Position numbers and translations under genes: made by a program. Under the pieces are notes generated by a model. The model was given only the letters and a program-made list of their open reading frames with translations. It was not told the DNA's origin and did not search any database. Shown here piece by piece: positions 10,217 through 21,850 of a stretch of 64,000 nucleotides of DNA; the first letter of the stretch is position 1, and every line of letters starts with the position of its first letter. Where the stretch lies: NCBI GenBank assembly GCA_037039925.1, contig JAXRKP010000186.1:145225-209224 (forward strand), given 5' to 3'. The DNA is from Doris montereyensis (taxonomy: Eukaryota; Mollusca; Gastropoda; Nudibranchia; Dorididae).

Positions 10217-13200
10217 TCTTTCTTTCTTTCTTTATCAGTTCTCATTCTACCTTTGGGTGTATGGATTCAGATGCTCGAGATGATCTTTCTCCAGGTTGGC
10301 CTGTCCTGACATTTTCTGTTTCCTTCCAAAAAAGTTAAATATCTATGCTTCAATTAGTTCAATGCCTCTTTTATATCTTCTTCCCACTTTCTCCAATGTC
10401 TGGCTTTTGGTCTTTTACCTTGGGCTTTAGCACTGTATACTGATTTAGCTATTCTATTGTCATTCATTCTGTTTACATGCCCAAACCATCTCAATTGATT
10501 TGTTTCTATTTTAGTTTGTATGCCATCTGCTTTGGTTTGATCTCTTATTGTTGTGTTTCTGATTTTGTCTCTTTTAGTTTACCCTATTACTCTTCTTAGA
10601 TATTTCATTTCAGCTGCCTGTACTCTACTGTGTTCTCTACTGTCTGAGGTCCATGTTTCGCTGCCATAGAGGAGAGTAGGACAATAAACTGTATTGTATA
10701 CTGCCATTTTGGTTTTTGTTGACAATTCTTGTTTACCTACAAATGCCTTTCCTATATGGTTATATATTGCACTTGCCTTTTTGATTCTTTGGCTGATTTA
10801 TTCTCTATTTTTCCTTCTGAGTTAATCATTACTCCTAGGTAATTGTAGCTTTGAACTTGTTCTTAATTCTCCCTGCCCAATTTATGATTTTGTGTTTTAG
10901 TTTCCCTACTTACTGATATTGTTTTGATTTTCTTTGCATTTACTCTCATTCCTCTTTTATTTAGTTCATTGTTCATAATGTTGATATTCGACTGAAGGTC
11001 ACTTTCTGATTTTCCAAACAGAACTAGACCATCGGCAAATGAAAGCATTGATACATTTACTGGTTTGAGCCTCCACATACCTATATCTATTTTCTTCATT
11101 TTTGAGGATGCCTTTGTGACTGAATCCATAAATGTGATAAACAAAAGAGCACTTAGGTACAACCTTATCTTACTCCTATATCTACATCAACTTCTTCAGA
11201 TACATTTCCAGCCACTCTCACTGCACATTTTGGTTTATTGAAAACAACTTTTAATGGCTTCTATTAAATTTTGTTCTACATTGTGGTCTTTTAAGGAATG
11301 CCATAGTTCGCCTCTCTTCACATTGTCAAATGCCTTTTCTAAGTCAATATAACACAGGTACAGTTCAATGTTTCTCTCAAGGAATTTTTCTATTATTCGT
11401 CTAATTGTAAATATGTGATCTTGTACACTTCTTCCTGGTCTAAATTCAGTCGGATGCTCTTCAATCTGATCCTCTACTCTTTTCCTTAGTCTCATTTCCA
11501 GTATCCTGGCATATACTTTTTCTGGAACGCTAAGTTAACTAAGTAGTGATATTCCTCTATAGTTTGAGCATTCCGTAGTTGATCCTTTCTTATGTATTGG
11601 TACTACCGTTCCCTTTTTCCAGTTGTCTGGCACCTGTTTGGACTTCCATGCATGTTGGCATATGTTGCATGCAGTAGCTTGTCTGCCCTCTCCCTTAGTT
11701 TTTAATCATTTCTGGATAAACTTGATCTGCGCCTGGGACTTTTCCTAATTTCACTTTTCTTATAGCTGTTTGGATTTCTTCCATTGATATATCTTCATCT
11801 TCAGTTGTCTCATGCGGATGACTTGTTACTCTTACTAATTGATCTTTACTCCTTGTTTCATACGTTCCGAAGGGATTATGTAATTGGTGTAAATGCTTTC
11901 TCCATGTTTCCATGATTTCGCTGCCTTCTTTCATTATTTCTCCTTTGGCGTTCTTAATTTGTCGTATTGGGCATGCTTTGGTCTTTCTCATGTGCTTCAT
12001 TGCCCCCCCCACCCCCACCCCCCAGGACAGCTTTTGATTTCCTTGATAGCTTTATTGAAGCCTTTGTCCAAACTCTTCCCATTGTTCCTGTTTTGCTTCC
12101 GAACTTCCTCTTTGGCGACAGTTCTTTTATTCATGTAATCTATCCTATCCTCTGGTTTCTTTGTTTGCAAGTAATTCTTCCAAGTTACAGGCATCCTTCT
12201 TTTCTTTGATCTTAATTGACATTCTCATTCCCCCATGTTGTTCTTTTCCTATCTCCTTTAATTTGTTTCCTACCACAGACCTCTTCAGTACAACTGAGGA
12301 GTGTTTCTTTATACATCTGTCACTTTTCTTCTATGGTGCTATCATTCATATCCATCTGTATTTTACTGATAAATCTTTTTATCCTAGATTGGTATATCTG
12401 TTTTACTACTGGTTTATTTAGTTCCTCTATTTTGAGTTTAGTAGCTTTCTTCTCTTTCCTTTTCTGTTTGTTTTCTTCAGTCCGTAATCTCTTTTTGGCA
12501 ATCACTAAGTGATGATCACTAAATATATCTGCTCCTCTGTTTACTCTTGCATCCAATGTACTGTACAAAAGGGAGGTGCTAACTATTATGTAGTCTATCA
12601 TTGACTTTTCACACCTGTCTTCATTTACTCTTGTATATTTGTGGATATCTTTATGAGGAAAAAATGTGTTAGCTATTTTCATGTTATTGTTTAGGCAACA
12701 ATCTATTAGTCTCTCTCCATTTGAAAAACTTGTTGTCTCTTCTTCTTTACCGATTACTCCTCCTGGCGTTTCTACATTGTTGCCTACTCTAGCGTGTAAA
12801 TCTCCTAAAAGCATGCGTTCCTGTTTGGGTTTAAGATCACCTGCAGTTATTTGTAAATTTAATTTCTCGTCCTTTTGGTTTAATATTTACCTCTAATAGC
12901 CGTGGGCTTATACATTTCCAACTTTCTAGTAGCTTTGCATGCCTTTTTATACTACTCCTGCTCTAGCTCTATCTTTGACATCTACTCCTGAGAAGATTAA
13001 AATATGATTCGGTCCTACATTTTCTATTCCTTGTCCTTTTTCTTTGTTTCTGTAATGACCAAAATATCTACTTTGAATTTTTTCCATTTCTTCAACTAAA
13101 TTTAACTCTTGTACATTTATTGCTCTAACGTTCCAGGTTCCAAAAATCACAGTCCGTATTCGTTTCCAAGTTCGTCTTCGAAAGATCAAGCCAGTTGTAT

Positions 13201-13568
13201 TATATTTATTTCTCTGAATGTGTTTGGTTTTGGATAAGCAGGGATTAGCCCACTGTACCCTAGGTAGAAGGTGGGGCTGCCACATTGAGGCCCTCTACTG
13301 GGTGTTGTTATTTTCTGTCAGGGTTAACTCCCTTAGCCTTTAATCTTTCAAAACAGCCTGCAAGGCACCGGGTTGTTATTTTCTGTCAGGGTTAACTCCC
13401 TTAGCCTTTGGTCAACCAAAACGGCATGCAAGGCAGCAGGTTGTTTTCTGTCAGGGTTAACTCACCTAGCCTGTGATCGGCCAAGAGCCGCCTGCAAGGC
13501 AGCAGGAGACTCGTGGAGGGCGGGATCATCTACTTCCCGTACAGGTGCTTACCTGTCCACTGCCCGGA
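10217..13568 (-). mobile_element. RTE-like retrotransposon, copy 2, nested in LINE-B
   Basis: Same architecture as copy 1. The (AAAG)n tail is at about 10,217-10,240 and the C-terminal WFGH region at about 10,290-10,520. RT spans about 10,870-11,700 (SFADGLVLFG, FRPGRSVQDHI, YIDLEKAFDNV), the linker and endonuclease about 11,700-13,150 (HARVGNNVETPGG, DHHLVIAKKRL), and 5' monomers 13,300-13,510. CATCGAAATCTG (10,205-10,216) and CATCAAAACCTCTG (13,569-13,582) are a decayed target duplication, and LINE-B coding sequence resumes directly after it. Like copy 1 it carries FADG instead of FADD. A poly-C tract at 12,002-12,025 and several frameshifts break the ORF. Confidence 0.92.
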
Positions 13569-13582
13569 CATCAAAACCTCTG

Positions 13583-14316
<734 letters not shown>

Positions 14317-14317
14317 A

Positions 14318-15340
14318 ATATGGCAACTCCTACGACATTATGGTATTCTCACCAAACTTGCAAACTTAATAAAGACGTCGTAAGAAGGAGTTACGTGCCA
14401 AATTGGCCAAGTGATCCGTAGTTTCCAGATAAAGACCAGGGTGCGCCAGGGATGCCTTCTCTCACCAACCTTATTTTTACTGGCCACCGATTGGTTAATG
14501 GAAAAAAAAACACAGAAGAGAAGAATGACATTCAGTGGACTGTGTGGACCCAGCTTGATGACCTGTATTTCGCAGATGACCTCGCCCTGCTCTCCTATAC
14601 CCAACAGTAGATGCAGGATAAGGTCTCAAGATTAGCCTCATATGCAGCTCAGATTGGTCTCAATATACACTCAAAGAAGACCCAATTGCTGAAAATAAAT
14701 GGAGGCAATGTCGAACACGTGACTCTAGAAGGACCCCCCTTGATCCCCCAACACTTTCACATATCTGGGCAGTGCCATCGATCGGCAAGGCGGAACAGAT
14801 GTGGATGTGAAAATAAGAATCGGGAAAGCAAGAGCAACCTACATGTCGCTGAAAAAGTCCCGAATAATATCCACAAAACCAAAACTCGTCTATTTAATTC
14901 TAACATCAAATATGCCCATTTGTATGGAGCTGAGGCCTGAAGAATTACAAAGACCACCATAGGGAAACTCCAGACATTTATTAACAATAACAGCTGCTTA
15001 CAAAATATCCTTCAAACATTCTGGCCTGACATCATCAATAACAGAGACCTTTGGGAAAGAAGCTCCCAACTCTCGTTTGAAGAAGACATTCAAAAGAGAA
15101 GATGGCATTGGATAGGTCACACATTGAGAAAGCCTAAACAAAACACCACTAGGCATGCCCTGACCTGGAATCCGCAGGGGAAAAGAAAGAGAGGCAGACC
15201 ACCAAACACATTGCGAAGGGACCTAGAGGCAGAAACAAAGAAGATGGGGCACGGCTGGCAAGATCTAAAATAGATAGCTCGGGACTGTGGAACATGGAGC
15301 TCACGTGTGGATGGCCTATGCAACACTTCCTGTGTTTATC
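14318..15340 (+). pseudogene. LINE-B reverse transcriptase C-terminal fragment
   Basis: Begins LIWQLLRHYGILTKLANLIK, followed by VRQGCLLSPTLFLLATDWLM. The stretch QLDDLYFADDLALLS is recoverable across a frame change at about 14,545-14,595 (FADD motif present). Then come [45 protein letters not shown] and [19 protein letters not shown]. Several stops are present, including TGA after YGAEA. It carries no intact function. Confidence 0.83.
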
Positions 15341-16095
15341 TCAAAATAGTTTTAATACCGCAGGTGACAGAATCTCCACTCCTTTCTCACTCTACGTAAT
15401 CATCGGCTTATGGAACCCAGATGAATGTCTGATACTGTCGTGTGTTGACATGTTACTTATTTACAGCATTGTAGTGTAGTTAACTGCAAAGGTAGCCTTT
15501 TGACCTGCAGCGGGCCCACACTGTATTGTCAGACTTAACGTTTCCTCGGTTCTGGTAGATTTACATTATAAAAATGTACTTTACATCGACATTGATTAAA
15601 TCGAAGTTTAGTTGAAACGCAAGCTAGAGTCATTGACAAAGTGAAGACATCTGTACAGCTGTAGAGAACAAAATAATAGATCTAGATCTACCCCCAACCT
15701 CTCCCAAATCAAACCTACAACGTTTCTCGATTCTCTTTTAGGCACATGGTTTGAACACGAAATCCAGGTTTATAAAGCAATATCCATAAAGTGACAAAAC
15801 ACCCCATGAAGAAAAACAACAAAAAACCCCTACAATCCAACAAAACCAAACCAACCACCAACACCACCGACAACAACAATAACAACAAACCTTAACAAAG
15901 AAACAAAAACAAACAAACTCAATGACACAAAAACACACAAATCTTTCTATAATCACAAAAAATAGCACATACAAATGTTATATATTTTTTTCTATTTCTC
16001 ATACAACTTCAAGTAATACTAGATCTAGCTGTCACCGAATAGTCACATAATTTTTTTATAGCAAACAATAACCTTGCATATTCTATCCTGAATAA
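15341..16095. other. No gene recognised
   Basis: AT-rich, with an A/C-rich low-complexity patch at 15,780-15,960 that gives a spurious Cys/Phe-rich ORF on the minus strand. No other structure seen. Confidence 0.6.
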
Positions 16096-16099
16096 CTAT

Positions 16100-16640
16100 T
16101 GCCTCATCATCATCATCATCATCATTTGTGGCTTGCGTTATTCAACATGTTGCCGACCATCCCTCTCCATGTTGTTACGTGTTTAATGCTTCTTGTAAAA
16201 TCCGAATTTGTGGTGATATCGGACGTGTTTTGTCTTAACGCCGTTACGTATGTGGTGCGTTGTCTGCCACAAGCTCTTGTCTCCTCTATGAATCCAGATG
16301 TTGCTAGTCTTTCTAGTCCATCTTGTCTCCACACATGGCCAAAAAATCTCATTTGCCTTGTCTTGATGTTCTTCACAAGTTCTCTTTCTTTTCCAATTTT
16401 CACAAGAACTTCCGTGTTTGTTATTTTTGCTGTCCAGAGGATTTTGAATATTCTTCTATATATCCACATTTCAAATGCTTCTAAACGTTTACGACATTGT
16501 GCATCTAAAGTCCACGTTTCACATGCATATAATAGTGTGGAAAAGACATATGTCTGCGCTGTCTGTATTTTCATGTCTGTTTTCAGTTTTGAATTAGAGA
16601 CAACAGCCTTAATATTATGCAATGTTTGTTTTGCTATTGC
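16100..16640 (-). mobile_element. 3' end of a third LINE family with (ATG)n tail
   Basis: On the minus strand 16,622-16,122 codes TAQTYVFSTLLYACETWTL, FEMWIYRRIFKILW, RQMRFFGHVWRQDGLERLA and TWRGMVGNMLNNASHK. This is the region downstream of RT typical of non-LTR retrotransposons (CETWTL, FFGHV). It ends in a (CATCAT)n tract at 16,106-16,125, which reads (ATG)n on the sense strand. The copy is strongly 5'-truncated, but its frame is open over 166 codons. Confidence 0.8.
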
Positions 16641-16989
16641 TATCCTTCACCTTATTTCGGTGGTGTCTTAGCAGTTGTTTGTAACTATTGCCTACGTACA
16701 TAATAATCAGTGCGTAAAAAGCAAAAGGAGGAAACAAAAACTTTGCCTGTATGGCTGGATCCACTAGCCTTGAAATGTGGAACAAAACAACTAAAAGACC
16801 TGCCTTTTCACTGAATGACCAGAAGCCTGAAGAGAAAATTTGTATTAAACAACCATCACCCCACACCATCCCCTGTTTTTTGGGTGACACGATCATGAAT
16901 TTAGTTTTTGGATGTCCTCTAACTCTAAGCACAGACTCCATAGATATTGATTTGATTTACCCACATCCACAACTAAGGTGATCTCAGGG

Positions 16990-17262
16990 TTATTGGTAGA
17001 AGTTTTAAAATTTGCCCAGACTGTCCTGTAAACAGCCAAGGGATCTTAACGTGCACAGAGTGTTGTGATCTGCTCACGGGACCTCTTCTTTATTGTCCGC
17101 CTGCGATGGGACTTGGTGTCGATCCACCTATCTGGACAAGGAGGGTAGATTTTGTTTCAAAGAAAATCGAGAAAAACTTTCAAATGTTGGTGGGGCTGGA
17201 ACTCACTACCTTTTAGTTGAGAGGCTAACACCTTGCCTCTGGACTACCAAGTCCCTGTGACT
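16990..17262 (-). mobile_element. tRNA-related SINE-like repeat
   Basis: The right end read on the minus strand has a tRNA-like head: GGACTTGGTAGTCCAGAGGC (A-box region), then GAGTTCCAGCC (B-box-like, imperfect). The body contains AACGTGCACAGAGTG and GATCTGCTCACGGGACCTC, sequence of the kind dispersed widely in marine invertebrate genomes. No target duplication was identified. Confidence 0.5.
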
Positions 17263-17289
17263 CCTCAGGCACTTGGATTTAGGATATGT

Positions 17290-17480
17290 TTACTTGGCTC
17301 GCACTGAGTAGGGTAAACATAGACACTTTGGATGTCCCTGTAGTCTCTTCCTCCATCAAGTGGCACAGACTACGTAGACAATTGGATGTCCGCATAGTCG
17401 TACCGAATAGGGAGGCATCTGGATGTCCACCTAGTTGCAGAGATTTGGGGGGGGGGGCATCTGGATGTATCCTTAGTCTC
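17290..17480. repeat. Degenerate GGATGTCC-containing tandem repeat
   Basis: Units of about 50-60 bp share CTGGATGTCC-like cores and AGTCTCTTCC, with a G-run at about 17,448-17,457. Open on both strands, but with no domain. Confidence 0.5.
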
Positions 17481-17579
17481 TTCCATCCCATATATTCAAA
17501 TCATATTATATACAATGGCATGAAACACTGGTGATTGAAAAGACATTGTTGATGCCTACGTATAAATGTTACTAAAACA

Positions 17580-18660
17580 GTGTAGCTCACAAGGTCGATA
17601 ATATAGATCTACATGTACATGTACATGTATAACATGTCTGTTGTAAATGTTATCTCAATAGATAAAGTAGAATCTACACACATGCAAGTGTAAAATAGTC
17701 ATGGATAAGTCGTATGGAAAAAAATCCCGAAGACTTGCGCTTATTATAATATTACATTGCGGTAGGTTGATTGATCGAAATCAGGACGTTTCATCAGGAT
17801 CCCTGCCTGATCTAAAATCTAGAGAAATATAGATCTATTTAGAATCTAGTATTTCCAGGAAAACGAAGTCGCTTGTCACATTTCCTGAGGAATCTTGGGG
17901 CATCGGAAATCTTGCCCATTTTTCGATTTCAATATTTCCGATTAATGTCAGTCTGGCGAGAAGATTGTATTATATCTAGACTCAAAGTCGTGTATAGAAG
18001 TACTAGATTATAGATCTATACAAAGTTAAGTTTATTTTAAAAAAATCTTTGGTTTTTCAAATGTTTTAAGTTCAACACAAATTTTGTTGATTTGACTCGA
18101 CATGATATTAGGTCTAGTCTAAATCTACACCTGCATACATATGTATGGTATCGTTGATCAAGGCAGATCATATCGTAGTTGACCCATCACTTTGTCTCCG
18201 ATTGAAAATACTAATACAGACGAAGTAGGAAAGCAACTGGACATATTTGGACAGGAGAAAAATGTGATCTTTAATTTTAATCGTTGATGAATTTCCCCCT
18301 GAAAGGATGAACAATTCACGTTGATCTTCCTGGTGTAGAAAGAATGAACTTTGATTTGCTTCAGTGTGAACTAGAGCTGGATTATATCTCTAGAGCCTAG
18401 ATAGTCTACGAGCTTTAAGTTTAGAGATTTCTAGACTCTAGATAAACGCTACTAGATCTAGATCTAGATAATCTAGATCTAATTTGATAACAACTTATTA
18501 TCTTAGTAAAACCAGATCTTGAAATGTTGACCAATCATAATCAATGAATAATCATTACCATCTAGATCTAGATCTAGATTTAGATCCATAGTATAGGCAT
18601 AGCTGGAAGGAGGTCCATATTAAATATAGATTAGATCTATCGCACATCCACGGGACATAA
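17580..18660. repeat. AGATCT/TCTAGA-rich non-coding region
   Basis: Many overlapping AGATCT and TCTAGA hexamers, densest at about 18,420-18,640 (TCTAGATCTAGATCTAGAT type). No gene, no clear larger unit. Confidence 0.6.
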
Positions 18661-19035
18661 TCTGGAGATTTTAAAAAGTTGGTAATAGGATTTGGTGGGT
18701 AAGTACAGAAAACAAAGTAAGTCTTTTTCGGAGAGGTTGTATTCAGTTCAACAGTATTTCGGGACTGTATGGTCAGTGTGACATATCGGATTGGAACAAA
18801 TTTTGTAATCGAAAGTGACCAACTTTTCGTTTGCTTTTAATGTCATAGCTCTAATGATCTATATTGACCATATTTTTAAACGTGAAACATAGAGTGATCT
18901 AATTTGCATAATAGTTTGCATAATACAATAATGCACGCTGCCATAATGCCTATTCGCCTAAATGCCTGCAATCTCAGTGAAACCGATTTTTTCTATATAA
19001 ATTGCCGTAGTCGTTATTCCCAACTGTGTTGGAAA

Positions 19036-19805
19036 TACGATGGAACCTGTCTAATCGGAAAGTCTCGGTGGATTGTAAAATCCTCCTGATTTGGATTGTA
19101 AAATCCTCCTGATTTGCTGGGGGCCCTCCGGGATTTTGGTTTTCCTCGGCAGTTTGAGGTACCTAAACCCTTTTGTGAGTGGCAAAATGCCGAATTAAAC
19201 GAACAAGTTGCCACAGGACAAATTAATCCAAATGAAGATGGTATTTATCAGAGATGTCACAATCGATCTTCTCTGGAGGGTAGATAGATAACACAGGCAA
19301 CTAAGAAGGCATGATGGGTTGTTAAATCACCTCTCGTGTCCACCCTTGTGATTGACGGATGAGGCGGGCAATAAAAGACTATGACAGTGCATAATTTTCT
19401 ATGCGCCACCCTGTGTCAACACCGTAGTGTATTGTAAGGTGGACGAGCAAGATCTGGCTCGACGCCTGCTTTCACACCTCCTTAATGAATGTTTGGTGTG
19501 TCTGGCTTATAGTCATCGCAAACTGGCACTTGTGACATCATGTACACATTATGTAATGTTTAACACTAATGCAGGTGTAATAATTGATGTTTTTCTAACA
19601 CGAAAACCAAATTGAGATAAAAAGTGAGTGTTGGAATAAATAAGTATGGGGGAAATGGTGATGATAATCAATGCAAGCCTGTGAAAATTGTCTTGATTAG
19701 CCGGGGGCCTTTCCCGTTTAGAGAGGTAAAATATATAGAAACAATTCCGTTTCCTGGGAATTCTTCCCGATTCCCTGGGTTCCCGATTAGAGAGGTTCCA
19801 CTGTA
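19036..19805. mobile_element. pogo/Tigger-like TIR element (non-autonomous), TA target
   Basis: The left end TA|CGATGGAACCTGTCTAATCG and the right end, read inward as CAGTGGAACCTCTCTAATCG, are inverted repeats with one TA on each side. CAGTGGAACC-type termini and TA target sites are typical of the pogo/Tigger group. The interior (including a short direct repeat of GGATTGTAAAATCCTCCTG at about 19,070-19,115) has no transposase. Confidence 0.7.
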
Positions 19806-20229
19806 CCAACTTTTCTTATTCCCAACCGTGTTGGAAATACTACTTATTTTTAGTCCCAACAAGGTTGGGAATAATACCAACACTGGCTATTTGTTATTCC
19901 CAACCAGGTATTGGGACTATGCTGTATTTAATATTGCTTTTGAAAACTTTTGAACACAGAGAGCGAAAGAAAGAGAGAGAGGGAGGGAGAAAGATTAAAT
20001 CACACACGCCACATTTAGATCTCAATCTAATGTTAAATCGTGAATCATTCCCATCTACCAGATTTATCTGTAATTTGTTAAACCCAGGGTGGAAATAATG
20101 AAAATGTTAAATAATAACAGGGTAGATCTATTATCATTAGATGTTTAAATTTATAAATTGGTCATTACAGAAATACAAAGTCTGGATTTATTCCTAATTT
20201 AACTGGTATCACGCTGAGGACCATCATTT
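19806..20229. other. No gene recognised; small inverted motifs
   Basis: Contains repeats of TTCCCAACC-GTGTTGGAA and CCCAACAAGGTTGGGAA (short dyads) at 19,815-19,920, then an AG-rich patch near 19,965-19,990. Confidence 0.5.
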
Positions 20230-20529
20230 ATCATTGATGACGAATAGTGCCAGAGGAACTGCTTTTGGGCTAGATATTTCAACACTTTGACATCCCCAAG
20301 TCACACATGAGATTGCTCTTCGTTGACTTCTCTTCTGCTTTTAATACCATCGAACTGCCCGTCCTGCTTAATGATTTAAAAGCTTTAAATGAAACACCTG
20401 AAATGCTGCTGTGGCTACTAGACTTCCTGACAACACGTCCATAGTATGTTAAACTAAATTAGTTGCATGACATCAAATTGTATAATTTTGAGCACGGAGA
20501 TTCCCAAGGTTGTGTCCTTTGCCCTTTAT
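20230..20529 (+). pseudogene. L2/Rex/CR1-like reverse transcriptase fragment
   Basis: Reads DIPKSHMRLLFVDFSSAFNT, LLWLLDFLTTRP and GDSQGCVLCPLLCW, which are RT palm motif A (FVDFSSAFNT) and the PQGCVLSP motif. Stops lie between the blocks. An RTE insertion cuts it at about 20,530. Confidence 0.8.
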
Positions 20530-21785
20530 TGTGTTGGTTATTTTCATGTTATTCTTTAAGCAAAAATATATTAGTTTCTCTCCATTTGGAGAAGTTGTTG
20601 TCTCTCCTTCTTTACCTATTACTCCTAATGTTTCTACATTGTTGCCTACTCTAGTAGTTAAATCTCATAAAACCATTACTTCCTGTTTGCAAATCTTTTT
20701 CGAAGATATCTTTTTCTTCTTTTGAAGCATCTTCGTTTGGTCTATAAGCTATTAATGATTTCATTTCTCTTTCTTTCGGTTTATTAAAGTTTACCTCTAA
20801 TAGCCGTGGGCTTATAAATTTCCAACTTTCTAGTAGCTTTTCTTGCCTTTTATACATTAGGAGGCTCAAGCTCTATCTTTGACATCTAGCCCTGAGAAGA
20901 TTACAGTATGATTTGGTCCTACATTTTCTATTCCTTGTCCTTTTTTCTTTGTTTCTGTAATAGCCAAAATGTCTACTTTTGAATTTTCCATTTCTTCAGC
21001 TAATTCTAACCTTTTTCCATTTATTGCCCTAATATTCCGTGTTCCAAAAATCACAGTCTGTGTTTGTTTCCAGGTTCGTCTTCTAAATTTCAAGCCGGGT
21101 ATTACATCGTATTTAGTAATCAAGAAAGTGAATGAAGGTATATGGAAACTGAAACCAGTAAATGTATCACAATGCTTTTCTTTGCTGATAATTTAGCTCC
21201 ATTTAGAAAATCAGAAAGGGACCTTCCATACAATATCATTGCAATGAATTAAGTACAAGGGAATGAAAGTAAATGGAAAGAAAACAAAAACAGAAAATCT
21301 TTAACTGGGCAGAGAAAAAAGTAGAATACGTTCAAAACTACACTAACCTAGGAGTAATAATTAACTCAGAGGGAAAACTAAGAAAAGAGGGGAATTTAAG
21401 AGAAGAAATCTGCCAGAGAATCTCAACAGAGTAGTAGTAGGGAAAACTACTAGAGACAAAATCAGAAACCCAACAATAAGAGATCAAACTAAAGCAGATG
21501 ACATTAAAACTAATATATAGAAATAAATCCATTGAGATTTTGGCCATGAAAACAGAATGAATGAAAAGAGATTAGCTAGATCAGTATACAATGCTATAAC
21601 CCAAGGTAAAAGACCAAGACTTAGACCTCGGATGCTTTAAGGCAAAGAAATTTATCTTTCAGAGAAGAAGACAGAAAATGTCAGGACAGGGTAGCCTGGA
21701 GAAAGATCATTTCGTGTAACTAAATTCATACACCGAAAGGTAAAATGGGAACTGATGAAGAAAGAAAGAAAGACATAAGGCAGCA
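20530..21785 (+). mobile_element. RTE-like copy with 5' inversion (twin-priming structure)
   Basis: About 20,530-21,115 is RTE endonuclease sequence on the minus strand (for example AEEMENSKVDILAITETKKK read leftwards from about 21,030). From about 21,120 the same family continues on the plus strand from the RT palm (NEGIWKLKPVNVS, a broken FADN motif) through YTNLGVIINSEGKLR to the C-terminal block and a (GAAA)n tail at about 21,760. This head-to-head arrangement is what twin priming produces. Confidence 0.85.
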
Positions 21786-21850
21786 TAAAAGAAAGAAAGA
21801 GAGAAAAATATATATGTGAAACTATCAGTTGGTGGAATTACCCAAAGCCT

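Noticed and set aside
15738..15974. Cys/Phe-rich minus-strand ORF
   Set aside because: Comes from an A/C-rich low-complexity patch; no homologous motif.
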